DNA of 64,000 nt. Source: IDS-8 sp040902105. Lineage in GTDB: Bacteria; Pseudomonadota; Gammaproteobacteria; Steroidobacterales; Woeseiaceae. The position numbers and the translations under genes were made by a program. Within the stretch, counting starts at the first letter, position 1; the number at the start of each line of letters is the position of its first letter. Shown piece after piece: positions 9,112 to 19,189 of this stretch. A model generated the notes under the pieces. It ran no database searches. It was given only the letters and a program-made list of their open reading frames with translations, and had not been told where the DNA came from. The stretch is taken from contig JBBDXW010000033.1 of assembly GCA_040902105.1 (NCBI GenBank), forward strand, positions 71,802 to 135,801, written 5' to 3'.

Positions 9112-9684
9112 TCAGAACTTGCCGAGGGCGTGTTGCGCCCCCTCGAGATCGAGCTCTCCGCGCTGCATGCGGCTCACGACGTCGACGATTTGCTCGATGT
9201 GTTTCTCGAGGATCTCGCCCATGTGCATTTTGATGAGTTCGCCGTCCGCGGAAACGAGCATGGTGACCGGCAGGCCCACGAAATCCGAGCCTGAAGTCTC
9301 GGCCGCCGCCATGGCGTCTTCCTGGCCAATCAGAATCGGGTAGTTGAACTCCGCCGTCTCGGCATAAGCAACAACGTCTTCCTGAAAATCGACCGCAACG
9401 CCGATCACCTGCAGCGTGTCCGCGCCGTGTGCCGCCTGGGTCTTTTTCAACAACGGAATTTCACGGCGACACGGTGCGCACCACGTCGCCCAGAAATTGA
9501 CGAGCCGGGCTTGGCCATCCCATTCGGACAGGTCGCGCATGTTTCCGTCGAGATCGGGAAGCGCGAACGCGATTCGGCTCTCCGGCAGGGCATCGGCGGG
9601 CTCTCCCGTCCACTTCTGCTGTAACAGGTATCCTCCGGCAGCGGCCATGACCAGCACCACCAGAGCCAGGATTTTTTTCATCAT
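9112..9684 (-). CDS. TlpA/ResA-type periplasmic thioredoxin
   Basis: A membrane-anchored or exported disulfide reductase. An N-terminal hydrophobic segment (ILALVVLVMAAAGGYLL) acts as signal anchor. The thioredoxin domain has NFWATWCAPCRREIP, with the CxxC redox pair, and the cis-proline region VGLPVTMLVSADGEL. It has 190 residues and starts at ATG 9684 in a double ATG. It follows dsbD by 26 bases, so it probably receives electrons from DsbD in the periplasm. Candidate roles are cytochrome c maturation or general disulfide reduction; the sequence does not decide. Confidence 0.9.
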   Translation of the reverse strand: MMKKILALVVLVMAAAGGYLLQQKWTGEPADALPESRIAFALPDLDGNMRDLSEWDGQARLVNFWATWCAPCRREIPLLKKTQAAHGADTLQVIGVAVDFQEDVVAYAETAEFNYPILIGQEDAMAAAETSGSDFVGLPVTMLVSADGELIKMHMGEILEKHIEQIVDVVSRMQRGELDLEGAQHALGKF

Positions 9685-9710
9685 CGCTCTCTTGTTTCGA
9701 TTGTCCGGAT

Positions 9711-11630
9711 TCAACTGTCCGGGTTCTGCGCGGCAATGGTGCGGGCAGCGGTTGCGCTTTGCACGTGAGCCCTGAAGTCTTCTGCGTCCATGAAACCGAC
9801 GACTTCGAAACCCTGTCGTTGCACGCCGTCCGGTCCGAAAAAAACGATCGTCGGCGGCCCGAACACGCCAAACTGTTTGAGAAGCGCCTGATCGTCCGGG
9901 TCGTTGGCCGTGACGTCGGCCTGCAGAAGCACGGTGCCGGACAGCGCCTCCTGTACGCCCGCGTCGGTAAACGTGTAGTGCTCCATTTCGAGGCAGGACA
10001 CGCACCAGTCCGCATAGAAATCGAGCATCGCCGACTTGCCTTGCGCTGCCGCCGCGGAAAGCGCCGCATCGAGATCTGCAACCGTTTTGACGCGCCGGAA
10101 TTCGAGGCCGCGTGTCTCGACCCCGGCGGTTCGGCCGCCGGCGCTCAGGCCTGCGAGCGGCTGCATGAGGCTGTGGCCCCCAGCAAGCGAACCGAGAATC
10201 AGAACGGCACCGTAAATGACGGCGAGCAGGCCAAAACCTTTGCCGAGTTTCTGTGTGGCAGCCGATTGCGGCGTCAAGGTGGTCAGTCCGCCCAGGTAAA
10301 CGCCTGCCATGAAAATCAGCACGCCCCACAGGGCCAGCGTGACCGTGCCGGGGAGAATCCGTGACAGCATCCAGATCGCGAGGCCCAGCATCATGAAGCC
10401 GAATGCATTCTTTACGGCAACCATCCACGGGCCCGCTTTCGGCAACAGCTTGCCGGCCGAAGCGCCGACCGCGAGCAGCGGCGCGCCCATGCCGAGGCTG
10501 AGCGCGAACAACGCCGCGCCGCCGCGCAGCATGTCGCCGGTCTGGCCGATGACGGTCAGTGTTGCGACCAGCGGCGGAGCGACGCAGGCCGTGACGATGA
10601 GCGATGACAGCGCACCCATGATGAACGCGCCTATGACGGTGCCGCTTTTCTGTTTGCCGCTCAGGGTGGCGAGCCGGGTCTGCAGCGCCGACGGCATTTG
10701 CAGATCGAACAGACCGAACATGCCGAGCGCCAGCACCACGAACAGCCCGGCGAACAGGGTCAACACCCAGGGCTGGTTGAAGATCGCCTGAAGCTGAATG
10801 CCGACGGCGGCGGCGGCTACACCCGCGCCGGTGTAGACCAATGCCATGCCCATTACGTAGGTGAACGCAAGGGTGAATCCGCGCGCAGGGGTGACAGTGC
10901 TGCCTTCCCTGTTGCCTTCGCCGGCAATGATGCCCGACAGTATCGGCACCATCGGCAGAACGCAGGGCGTAAATGCGAGCAAGAGGCCTGCGCCGAAAAA
11001 GGTTGCAAGGACAACCCACATGCCGGCGCCCGAAATGAGCGCCGCGAGCCGCGCCTGTTCCGACACGGGCGCCCCGCTGCCCCCTGTGCCGATCGCCGAC
11101 AATGCGCTCACGGCTGTCGCGGTCGGTAAGGACACGGTCAGCGCGCGCGCCACCGGCACGTAGCAAATGCCGCCGTCGGCGCAGCCCTGGTATTTGACCT
11201 CGAGTTCGAGGTCCAGCGCTTCGGGAGTCGCCCGGGCCAGTGGCAGCGTGGCAATGACGTCGGTGTGATACACCTCCATGTCACCGAAGTACGGGTCGGA
11301 TTTCATTTCTCCCTGCGGCAGGTCCAGTCTGCCGAGCTGAACCCGAGTCGCGGACGTCGCCGCGGATATCTTGTCCTTGTAGAGGTAATAGCCCGGCGCG
11401 ACCTGGATGGAAATCTCGACGGTGTTGCCGTCGATTGCCTTCAGCATCGGCCGGAAAGCCTCGTCCACCGGCAGAAATTCGGATTCGCCGAACGCGGTGA
11501 AGGTGTCGCCGAGCTCGATTTTCGAGCCGGGCGCCGCATCCTGGGAGTGCACGGGCAGGGCGCCAAGCAGCAGTACCGCCAGTGCGGGAAACCGCCGGAG
11601 ACCCGATAATTTTCGCGGCATTTTCTGCAT
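9711..11630 (-). CDS. dsbD: Thiol:disulfide interchange protein DsbD
   Basis: DsbD moves electrons from cytoplasmic thioredoxin across the inner membrane to periplasmic thiol proteins. From ATG 11630 the protein has 639 residues. It has a signal peptide (to about residue 29), an N-terminal alpha domain with Cys150 and Cys156 (GCADGGICYVPV), eight membrane helices with the conserved TPCVLPMVPILSG and CVAPPL cysteines, and a C-terminal thioredoxin domain with Cys543 and Cys546 (YADWCVSCLEME). All three redox pairs are present. The tlpA-like gene downstream is a likely partner. Confidence 0.95.
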   Translation of the reverse strand: MQKMPRKLSGLRRFPALAVLLLGALPVHSQDAAPGSKIELGDTFTAFGESEFLPVDEAFRPMLKAIDGNTVEISIQVAPGYYLYKDKISAATSATRVQLGRLDLPQGEMKSDPYFGDMEVYHTDVIATLPLARATPEALDLELEVKYQGCADGGICYVPVARALTVSLPTATAVSALSAIGTGGSGAPVSEQARLAALISGAGMWVVLATFFGAGLLLAFTPCVLPMVPILSGIIAGEGNREGSTVTPARGFTLAFTYVMGMALVYTGAGVAAAAVGIQLQAIFNQPWVLTLFAGLFVVLALGMFGLFDLQMPSALQTRLATLSGKQKSGTVIGAFIMGALSSLIVTACVAPPLVATLTVIGQTGDMLRGGAALFALSLGMGAPLLAVGASAGKLLPKAGPWMVAVKNAFGFMMLGLAIWMLSRILPGTVTLALWGVLIFMAGVYLGGLTTLTPQSAATQKLGKGFGLLAVIYGAVLILGSLAGGHSLMQPLAGLSAGGRTAGVETRGLEFRRVKTVADLDAALSAAAAQGKSAMLDFYADWCVSCLEMEHYTFTDAGVQEALSGTVLLQADVTANDPDDQALLKQFGVFGPPTIVFFGPDGVQRQGFEVVGFMDAEDFRAHVQSATAARTIAAQNPDS

Positions 11631-11894
11631 AGTGTGGTTCAGTTCGAGCCCGTTCCGCCCCGGTGGTTGACGATAGACCCTGCGATGGTGCCGAATGTTA
11701 CCGACTATGCCGGCAATACGCCTCATATCGGGCGCACAGGCTGCCGTCGCTCGGGCCAGCCCCCGTTGCCATTGTGCCGGAACGGCAGGTTAACGGGGGC
11801 ACACGTCGGCGTCATGGAACCAGGCCGCAATTCCCGCCGCGCCGTTCCCACCGCGCCGAGGTCTTTTCCATCTCTTCGATCCTATATTCGGCGC
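11631..11894. other. dsbD-groES divergent gap, upstream part
   Basis: Noncoding region between the 5' end of dsbD and the groES promoter. It must hold the dsbD promoter on the minus strand, but I see no convincing -35/-10 pair. No conserved ORF or repeat was found. Confidence 0.5.
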
Positions 11895-11898
11895 TGCC

Positions 11899-11928
11899 CC
11901 TTGAATTTTGCCGCGCCGTCCCTATCAT
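11899..11928 (+). promoter_or_regulatory. groES promoter, sigma-32-like and sigma-70-like elements
   Basis: CTTGAAT at 11900-11906 and CCCTAT at 11920-11925 resemble a heat-shock sigma-32 promoter (CTTGAA, spacer of about 13, CCCCAT-like). The same stretch can be read as sigma-70 TTGAAT (11901-11906), a 16-base spacer and TATCAT (11923-11928). The CIRCE operator begins at the -10 end, so HrcA would block RNA polymerase here. Assigned by eye. Confidence 0.6.
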
Positions 11929-11954
11929 TAGCACTCCCTGAGGTCGAGTGCTAA
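11928..11954 (+). promoter_or_regulatory. CIRCE operator (HrcA binding site)
   Basis: A perfect CIRCE inverted repeat, TTAGCACTC-N9-GAGTGCTAA, lies 66 bases before groES. HrcA binds this element and represses chaperonin genes until heat stress. All 18 arm positions match the consensus I know. hrcA itself is not in the window. Confidence 0.95.
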
Positions 11955-12019
11955 CCGGCCGCGACCCGCAGAAAACCATAAGTCGGTTAATAATCAATAG
12001 TTTAGAGGAGTACTAATCG

Positions 12020-12310
12020 ATGAAGATTCGTCCGCTTCATGATCGAGTCATCGTTAAGCGCATGGAAGAAGAGCGCACGTCACCCGGTGGAATCGTCATT
12101 CCTGACACGGCCGCCGAAAAGCCGATCAAGGGCGAGGTCATTGCCGTCGGCAATGGCAAGATTCTCGAGAACGGCGAAATACGTGCATTGGACATCAAAG
12201 CCGGCGACAAGGTGCTGTTCGGCAAGTACAGCGGCACCGAAGTCAAGGTCGACGGCGAAGAGCTGCTCGTGATGAAGGAAGACGACATCATGGCCGTCAT
12301 CGAAGGCTAG
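12020..12310 (+). CDS. groES: Co-chaperonin GroES
   Basis: The 10-kDa heptameric lid of the GroEL folding chamber. It starts MKIRPLHDRVIVKR, with the mobile loop region EERTSPGGIVIPDTA and the C-terminal EELLVMKEDDIMAVIEG. The 96 residues are standard. GAGGAG lies ten bases before the ATG. It is followed after 60 bases by groEL, and both genes are controlled from the CIRCE promoter. Confidence 0.98.
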   Translation: MKIRPLHDRVIVKRMEEERTSPGGIVIPDTAAEKPIKGEVIAVGNGKILENGEIRALDIKAGDKVLFGKYSGTEVKVDGEELLVMKEDDIMAVIEG

Positions 12311-12370
12311 ACGTCGCCTCCTGATCAACACGCTCTACGTAAAAGACACATCACTACAGAGGATAGTTAC

Positions 12371-14014
<1,644 letters not shown>

Positions 14015-14040
14015 TCATCCGCTTGCCTCGCAAGCCAAAA

Positions 14041-14067
14041 AGCCCCGCAACCGCGGGGCTTTTTTTG
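14041..14067 (+). terminator. Rho-independent terminator of groESL
   Basis: Stem AGCCCCGC-AACC-GCGGGGCT followed by seven T residues, 27 bases after the groEL stop codon. Confidence 0.93.
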
Positions 14068-14192
14068 CCCATCTGATAATCCCGGTCCGGTTACGCAGAC
14101 GCCGGGGACGCGCTCTCTGACACGCCCAGGGCCCTCTCGGTAACGGTCATCCCGTTACGCCTGGAAGGCCCGAGCCCTTATATACTGGAAAC

Positions 14193-14225
14193 AAAAAAAC
14201 AAAGCCACGCTATTGCGTGGCTTTG
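14193..14225 (-). terminator. Terminator of the PEP-CTERM gene
   Basis: On the minus strand the stem CAAAGCCACGC-AATA-GCGTGGCTTTG is followed by a T-run (plus strand A-run 14193-14199). It lies 26 bases after the stop codon of the leftward gene. Confidence 0.88.
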
Positions 14226-14250
14226 CCTCTTGAGGTCGCTATGGAGAAAG

Positions 14251-14727
14251 TCAGACTTGCAGGTCCGAACTCCTTCCCAGCCGCCGGCGGGTGGCCGCGA
14301 AGCCGATAACCCAGAGCCCCAGTCCCAGCAGGCCAAGCGTTCCCGGTTCCGGTACGGAAATCGTTTCCGATCCCGGGTTGGCGGTGAAACTGTGATCTGC
14401 GTTGACCCGAAAGAACCCAAAGGAACCGTCACTACCGGTGAAGATGGTGCTGCCATCCAAGTTAAGGCTCCAGCTAACTGACGCGAAAAGGCCACCGCCG
14501 CCAATCTCCCACAGGTAATCGCCGGCCTCTACGTCGAGATCCCATGACTGGAACCCAAAAATGACTCCACCCCAGGAGCCACTGGCATTGGTTGGCCCGG
14601 AAAGGTCCCAGTCGCCACCCGCAGCGAGGCCGCCCGTCAGGACATTGATTTGAATCGGTATCGCGGAAGCCGTGTTGGCGGCCAGCGCCAGGCATCCTGT
14701 AGCCAATAAACCCAGAATCTTTTTCAT
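14251..14727 (-). CDS. PEP-CTERM sorting-domain protein
   Basis: A small exported protein (158 residues from ATG 14727). The signal peptide runs to about residue 22 (KKILGLLATGCLALAANTASA). The middle is Gly/Ser/Trp-rich and probably beta-structured. The C-terminus is a textbook exosortase signal: VPEPGTLGLLGLGLWVIG followed by ATRRR, that is, a PEP motif, a membrane helix and a basic tail. Such proteins are processed by exosortase A (EpsH family) and are often linked to exopolysaccharide or surface matrix. No exosortase is in the window. It has its own terminator and no obvious operon partner. Confidence 0.88.
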   Translation of the reverse strand: MKKILGLLATGCLALAANTASAIPIQINVLTGGLAAGGDWDLSGPTNASGSWGGVIFGFQSWDLDVEAGDYLWEIGGGGLFASVSWSLNLDGSTIFTGSDGSFGFFRVNADHSFTANPGSETISVPEPGTLGLLGLGLWVIGFAATRRRLGRSSDLQV

Positions 14728-15002
14728 TGGTTTTCTCACCTGAACGTGCATGAATGTAACGTTTGGCGGTAACAAAGCAACTTGCATGCCACATCCAAAT
14801 ATCTGTTTATAATCAGTGTATTATCTTCAACACTCACCCCGGTGCCAGATGGACATGTAAATGCTTCCGACACCCTTGGGGCCGACGAGCCACCGGTTCT
14901 GTTGCGCCTGCGCAAATACTCGGCCAACCGCGCAACTCAACGAACAAGGCCCACCCGTGGCCTGTTTCGGCAATTGCGTCGGCAATCGCGAAAATCCGCC
15001 GT

Positions 15003-15221
15003 CTAGTGAATTCTCTGCAGGCTTTCGCAGGTGCAGAATATTCCTTCCTCGTTTTCGCGATCCATGCGCGACGGGTACCGATCCCTGCAAACCCAGGTCT
15101 CACCCACAGGACACTGCTCGCCTGCCCGGCGCTCCGGTGGGGGCGAATAGCCGCTCGACGCGCAACTCTCGACAAGCACGGCAAGCACAATAATGCTCGC
15201 TGACTTCATACCGGATTTCAT
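15003..15221 (-). CDS. Small cysteine-rich putative lipoprotein
   Basis: 72 residues from an ATG that overlaps the FkbM stop codon (ATGA), so it is likely translated by coupling. A short hydrophobic segment (SASIIVLAVLVESC) could be a lipoprotein signal, although the residue before Ser-Cys is Glu, which is unusual. The mature part has CPVGETWVC, an Arg-rich turn and FCTC, with four further cysteines suggesting disulfides or metal. I do not recognise a family. The coupled start and signal-like N-terminus are the main support. Confidence 0.5.
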   Translation of the reverse strand: MKSGMKSASIIVLAVLVESCASSGYSPPPERRAGEQCPVGETWVCRDRYPSRMDRENEEGIFCTCESLQRIH

Positions 15222-15961
15222 GGCTCATGATCCCCGCTGCCAGAGCTCATAAACGAGATTTCCCGTCCAGTCTCGGATATCGCAAAGATCCGGTAGCCGG
15301 CGCCGCGAAGCCTGGCAATCATTTTCGCAGTTTTTTCCGGGCCAAAGCCGGCAAACCGGTGATGGAATTCGACCAGTAGCTGCCGGGGTTGGACCGGGGA
15401 TTGCAGCAAACGATCCAGTACCTCGTACTCGGCTCCTTCGATATCCATTTTCAGAATATCGATGCGGCCGTGTCCCAGTTCGGCCAGGATACTGGCCAGG
15501 CAGTACGCTGGCACCACGATGGCGTCGTCCTGCGCCCGGTCGTCGGCCACCATCGTATACATGACCGTCGACTTGCTGCCGTCCCGTTTGAGCCGTGGAA
15601 AGAGTGTCAGAGTGCCGTCAACGGCCGTGACGGCCCAGGGGTGAAAGTGGAAATTCGGCGGCATGCCGCGTGCCGCGAGCCAGTCGATGCTCGACGGCGT
15701 CGGGTCGAACGCGTGCACCTGCAGCTCGAACCTGCGAATCAGGGCAAGGTCGAAATCGACGTCTTCGCCGATGCCGAGCGAGTAAACGATGCTTTTTTCG
15801 TCGAGCACGTCCGGGTGAAACAACCAGCCGCCTTCCCTGGCGACGTGAATGTCGATCTCGGGTTTCAGCCGCAGTTCTTTACCGACCAGCCTTTTGAAGA
15901 ACAGCTTCTTGCGCTGATAGCCGGAGCTTTTCTCGATTTTTTTCCAGGCAGCAATTGCCAT
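15218..15961 (-). CDS. FkbM family SAM-dependent methyltransferase
   Basis: 247 residues. The core has a SAM-binding segment (VYSLGIGEDVDFDLAL, then VHAFDPTPSS) and the FkbM hallmark ILKMDIEGAEYEVLDRLL near residue 165, followed by LLVEFHHR. FkbM proteins O-methylate sugars or polyketides, often in surface polysaccharide loci. It lies between a pectate lyase-like gene and a small lipoprotein on the same strand. The substrate cannot be told from the sequence. Confidence 0.85.
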   Translation of the reverse strand: MAIAAWKKIEKSSGYQRKKLFFKRLVGKELRLKPEIDIHVAREGGWLFHPDVLDEKSIVYSLGIGEDVDFDLALIRRFELQVHAFDPTPSSIDWLAARGMPPNFHFHPWAVTAVDGTLTLFPRLKRDGSKSTVMYTMVADDRAQDDAIVVPAYCLASILAELGHGRIDILKMDIEGAEYEVLDRLLQSPVQPRQLLVEFHHRFAGFGPEKTAKMIARLRGAGYRIFAISETGREISFMSSGSGDHEP

Positions 15962-15970
15962 GCGTTTTCG

Positions 15971-17560
15971 CTACTGCCGTGCCAGCCAGTGGATCAGGAC
16001 GTTCATATTCCGCAGATACTCCGCCGTGGATATCCCGACGGCAGGCGTGTCGGCGGTGAACGGGGAGGTGTCGCTTTCGTCGCCCACGTCGGTGCCGGAA
16101 AAATCGCCGCGCACGGACTCCCTCGAGCCGTCACCGCGATAGGGATGACTCGTCTGCGGCAACGGCGCCGGCCAGTAGCCGGTGCTGTTGAGCCTGCTCA
16201 CGACGTCAGCCGCCTGTGTGCCGGGATTCTGCGGCTCTACCGGCGCGTACGCGTCCGCAAAGAAGCGCGGCAGGTCCGCGGCGCCCTTATCGGGCATGAG
16301 CGGAGAAGAGTCGGCAATGTCTTGCGGAGACGCGGAGCGTGCCTCCTCGTAGCGTTTGCGCAGGCCGTCAATGTCGATGCGGCGAAAGGCCGAGTAGTGC
16401 CCGAGGATGTTGCGCGAGTCGTAGTCCGCGTAATACTCGCCGTTGACGACGTTCGAACCGCGACGATGCACGTACAACGGCTTGTCGGTGTCCGATTCGA
16501 TGAACGTCGGGTGCGTCGCGCCCCGGTCAGTTGACCCGCCGGCCAGCCGGCGCGCGTCAAGCCAATCGATCGCCTCGGGCACGCGGGCGAGAAACCTGCT
16601 CTCTCCCGTGAGACCGAAATACGAGATCAGGTGATCGATATTGCTCGCCGTCGTATGCGTTGCGAGCGCCCGCGGTTCATAGGTGCGCGCCGCCGCAGGA
16701 TGCAGATCGAGCGTGTACTGCAGCGACCACCCGGGCTGCTCCGGGCTTTGCTGCGTTAGCACGAAGAAATTCATGCCGCGGGTAATCGAATCGAGCAGCT
16801 GCCGGTCGCCAAGAACGCGGTAGCAGAGGATGAGGAACGAGATGTTCTCTGCCGCGACATCGTCGTTGAAAGTCAGATACGACGTGTAGTCGGGGTGTCC
16901 CGGCCTGGAATATTCGTACTTGAGCGGATAGCGCTGCGGCCAGCCGCCGACCGGATATTGGCTGTCGAGAACGAACTGAATGGCCTTATCCAGCGGTGCC
17001 TTATAGCGCGGATCGAGTTTCTCGACGTACAGGCGCAACAGGAACTTCGCGGCGTCGGTGGTGACCTGATCGTCAAAGGTGGCATTGCCGTAGTAGTGCT
17101 GGAACTCCTCGAGACGCCACGCGTTACGGCCGATCGTCGCATACCATTGCTCGAGCGAGCGTTCCCCGGCGAAGTCGACCAGGTAGTTCCAGCCGCCGCT
17201 CGGGTGTTGACCCCACACCAGCGCGGCGGCGACCTGTCTGGCGGCTTCGTAATAGTCTTCGTCGCCTGTTGCATGATACGCATCGAGAAAAACATGGCCC
17301 ATGCTCGACGTGCCCGGCGGCTGCAGCCAGATCATCGTCTCGTACGCCTCCATCTCGCCCCAGCGCCGCGAGAAGTCCGGCAGGTAGTTCCACAGGTAAC
17401 CGCCCCGGTAACTGACTTGCCCGGTCATAAACGCGGTCGCGCGCTTCATCGCATCCAGAACCGCCTGTCGCTCGGGCGCTGCCGCGTGCGAGGGTGCACT
17501 GAACAGCGCAACGTAGCCGATCAGCACACAGGTACCCACCGAACGTGAAATACCCTGCAT
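15971..17560 (-). CDS. Secreted pectate lyase-like protein (PL10 type)
   Basis: 529 residues from ATG 17560, with a signal peptide (VGTCVLIGYVALFSAPSHA). The body has alpha/alpha-toroid features of PL10 pectate lyases: QVSYRGGYLWNYLPD near the N-terminus, GQHPSGGWNYLVDF and YPVGGWPQRYPL. These match the conserved GGWPQ substrate-groove segment that I know from the family. It would cleave polygalacturonate by beta-elimination in the periplasm or outside the cell. It ends just before the FkbM gene, with ten bases between. No other pectin genes are nearby, so the true substrate may differ. Confidence 0.75.
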   Translation of the reverse strand: MQGISRSVGTCVLIGYVALFSAPSHAAAPERQAVLDAMKRATAFMTGQVSYRGGYLWNYLPDFSRRWGEMEAYETMIWLQPPGTSSMGHVFLDAYHATGDEDYYEAARQVAAALVWGQHPSGGWNYLVDFAGERSLEQWYATIGRNAWRLEEFQHYYGNATFDDQVTTDAAKFLLRLYVEKLDPRYKAPLDKAIQFVLDSQYPVGGWPQRYPLKYEYSRPGHPDYTSYLTFNDDVAAENISFLILCYRVLGDRQLLDSITRGMNFFVLTQQSPEQPGWSLQYTLDLHPAAARTYEPRALATHTTASNIDHLISYFGLTGESRFLARVPEAIDWLDARRLAGGSTDRGATHPTFIESDTDKPLYVHRRGSNVVNGEYYADYDSRNILGHYSAFRRIDIDGLRKRYEEARSASPQDIADSSPLMPDKGAADLPRFFADAYAPVEPQNPGTQAADVVSRLNSTGYWPAPLPQTSHPYRGDGSRESVRGDFSGTDVGDESDTSPFTADTPAVGISTAEYLRNMNVLIHWLARQ

Positions 17561-17800
17561 TCGGGCCGTCCCGTTCACTCGCGGAAGAGGGCGAGAGCCT
17601 AGCATAGGTCCCCTGTAAACCAGGTCCGGCCCGAAGACCGCGACACCGGAAATCAATGTAGCAAGTACATAGCTGGCGGTAAATTATCCCTCGCAACGGC
17701 GAGCGATCGCGACGAAATGCAGCCGCTATCCGCCGCTCACGTCTGGCACATTTCTTGCTGCCCAACGGTGCGGTATGGCAACGGTAATCGGGAGACGAAC

Positions 17801-18280
17801 ATGGGCAAGAACGCGATAGAAATACTGAAAGACGATCATCGGAAGGTGAAAGACCTTCTCAGCCAGCTGGTTGAAACGACGACGCGCGCGGAGAAGACGC
17901 GCCGGCAGCTGCTGGACAAGATCGAGCATGAGCTCGTCATTCACACACATATCGAAGAGGAAATCTTCTATCCCGCATTCAAGAAAGCGGGAAATTCCGA
18001 CTTTGCGAAGGTTTACTTCGAGGCCCTGGAAGAGCATCGGGCGGTGGATGACCTCGTAATGCCGGACCTCAAAAAAACTGAGCCAAGCAGCGAAAAATTT
18101 TCAGGACGGGCGAAAGTGCTGAAAGAACTGGTCGAGCATCACGCCGACGAGGAAGAAAAGGATATGTTCAAAAAGGCGGCGCAAGCGATGTCAAAGGAAG
18201 AGCTTGCGGATCTCGGCAACAAGATGAGCGGACGGAAGCATGAGCTGCAGAAACAGATGACCGAAAGCAAGGCAGCCTAA
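17801..18280 (+). CDS. Hemerythrin HHE-domain protein
   Basis: 159 residues starting at ATG 17801 with GGAGA upstream. A four-helix HHE fold is indicated by metal-ligand motifs in order: DDHRKVKDLL (His13), HTHIEEEIFYP (His50, Glu54), EEHRAVDDLV and VEHHADEEEKDMF. Hemerythrins carry a di-iron site and bind oxygen or nitric oxide or act in iron and oxidative stress responses. There is no signal peptide, so it is cytoplasmic. It is followed by a REP pair and a convergent msrQ. Confidence 0.9.
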   Translation: MGKNAIEILKDDHRKVKDLLSQLVETTTRAEKTRRQLLDKIEHELVIHTHIEEEIFYPAFKKAGNSDFAKVYFEALEEHRAVDDLVMPDLKKTEPSSEKFSGRAKVLKELVEHHADEEEKDMFKKAAQAMSKEELADLGNKMSGRKHELQKQMTESKAA

Positions 18281-18302
18281 GAAAGTTCTGGATTCGAGCG
18301 CT

Positions 18303-18377
18303 GTAGGAGCCCGCCATTGCGGGCGATGGTTGGCCATTGGCAAAGGCGGTCGGTCGCCCGCAATGGCGGGCTCCTAC
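18303..18377. repeat. REP pair, heads facing outward
   Basis: Units at 18303-18327 and 18353-18377 in inverted orientation, with the same GTAG head and GCCCGC-CATT-GCGGGC hairpin as at 9027. The last base of the first unit differs. It lies between the convergent hemerythrin and msrQ genes. Confidence 0.9.
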
Positions 18378-18394
18378 ACGCCGCGGTCGTCGGG

Positions 18395-19189
18395 TCAGTC
18401 GTATTCCGGCGCCGTGGAGCTGGCATCCTGCCTGATGCCTGTTCGGATGACGGGTTGGACTGGCACATCCCTTTCAGCTCGTTTGCGCTTGCGTTTCAAG
18501 TACCTGTGCAAGCGGGAGCCGAGCAGCACGGTCAATATCGCCGCGTAAACAGCCGGGTCGCTGGTGTCCAGTTTCACCTGCCACCAGAAATGCCAGACGC
18601 CGAGGAGGCCGACCAGGTAAACGCTGTAATGCAATTGTTGCCAGCGCTTGCCCATGCGTCGCCGGAGGCCGTTGGTGGACGTCGCGGCCATGGCGATCAG
18701 TAACAGAAACGCGGTAAAGCCGATGGTGATAAAGGGCCGCTCGACGATATCCTCGGCAATCGCCGACATCAGCAGGCTCTGGTCGAGGATTAGCCACGTC
18801 AGAAAGTGCATCAGTACGTAAAAGAATGTGAACAGCCCGAGCATACGCCGGAAGCGCAGCAGCCAGTTCCAGCCGGTGATGACTCTTAAGGGCGTTACGG
18901 TGAGCGTAATCATGATGAAACGAAGGCCCCAGATGCCGAAGCGATCCTGGATCGCCTCGACCGGATTTGCGCCGAGGTCGCCGGTTACTTCGAACGCGTC
19001 AGTGACGACAAGAATCGCCGGCACCAGGCAAAGTGCAAAAACGACCGGCTTCCAGATGAAGCGAATTTGCGTAAGGACAGTCACTTGCCAGGGGCGATTT
19101 TCAGGCGCGATTTCGCAAGCGTCATCGTCAGAAGTTTCTGCGAAGGTCGAGCCCTCTGTAGAGATGCGCGACCTGTTCGCCGTAACCAT
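18395..19189 (-). CDS. msrQ: Methionine sulfoxide reductase haem-binding subunit MsrQ
   Basis: The membrane b-type haem protein that feeds electrons from the quinone pool or flavin to MsrP for repair of oxidised periplasmic methionines. About six membrane helices are visible, with family motifs GDLGANPVEAIQ, ITLTVTPLRV, RRMLGLFTFFYVLMHFLTW and RWQQLHYSVYLVGLLGVWHFWW (haem histidines). The start is uncertain. The longest reading overlaps msrP by 62 bases with an acidic leader unlike the family. GTG at 19084, just before the first helix, would give 229 residues and is closer to E. coli MsrQ. Confidence 0.9.
   Translation of the reverse strand: MVTANRSRISTEGSTFAETSDDDACEIAPENRPWQVTVLTQIRFIWKPVVFALCLVPAILVVTDAFEVTGDLGANPVEAIQDRFGIWGLRFIMITLTVTPLRVITGWNWLLRFRRMLGLFTFFYVLMHFLTWLILDQSLLMSAIAEDIVERPFITIGFTAFLLLIAMAATSTNGLRRRMGKRWQQLHYSVYLVGLLGVWHFWWQVKLDTSDPAVYAAILTVLLGSRLHRYLKRKRKRAERDVPVQPVIRTGIRQDASSTAPEYD

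Noticed and set aside
14128..14172. GGGCC ... GGCCC palindrome between groEL and the PEP-CTERM gene as a second terminator
   Set aside because: No T-run on either strand and imperfect pairing; the flanking hairpins at 14041 and 14193 explain termination better.
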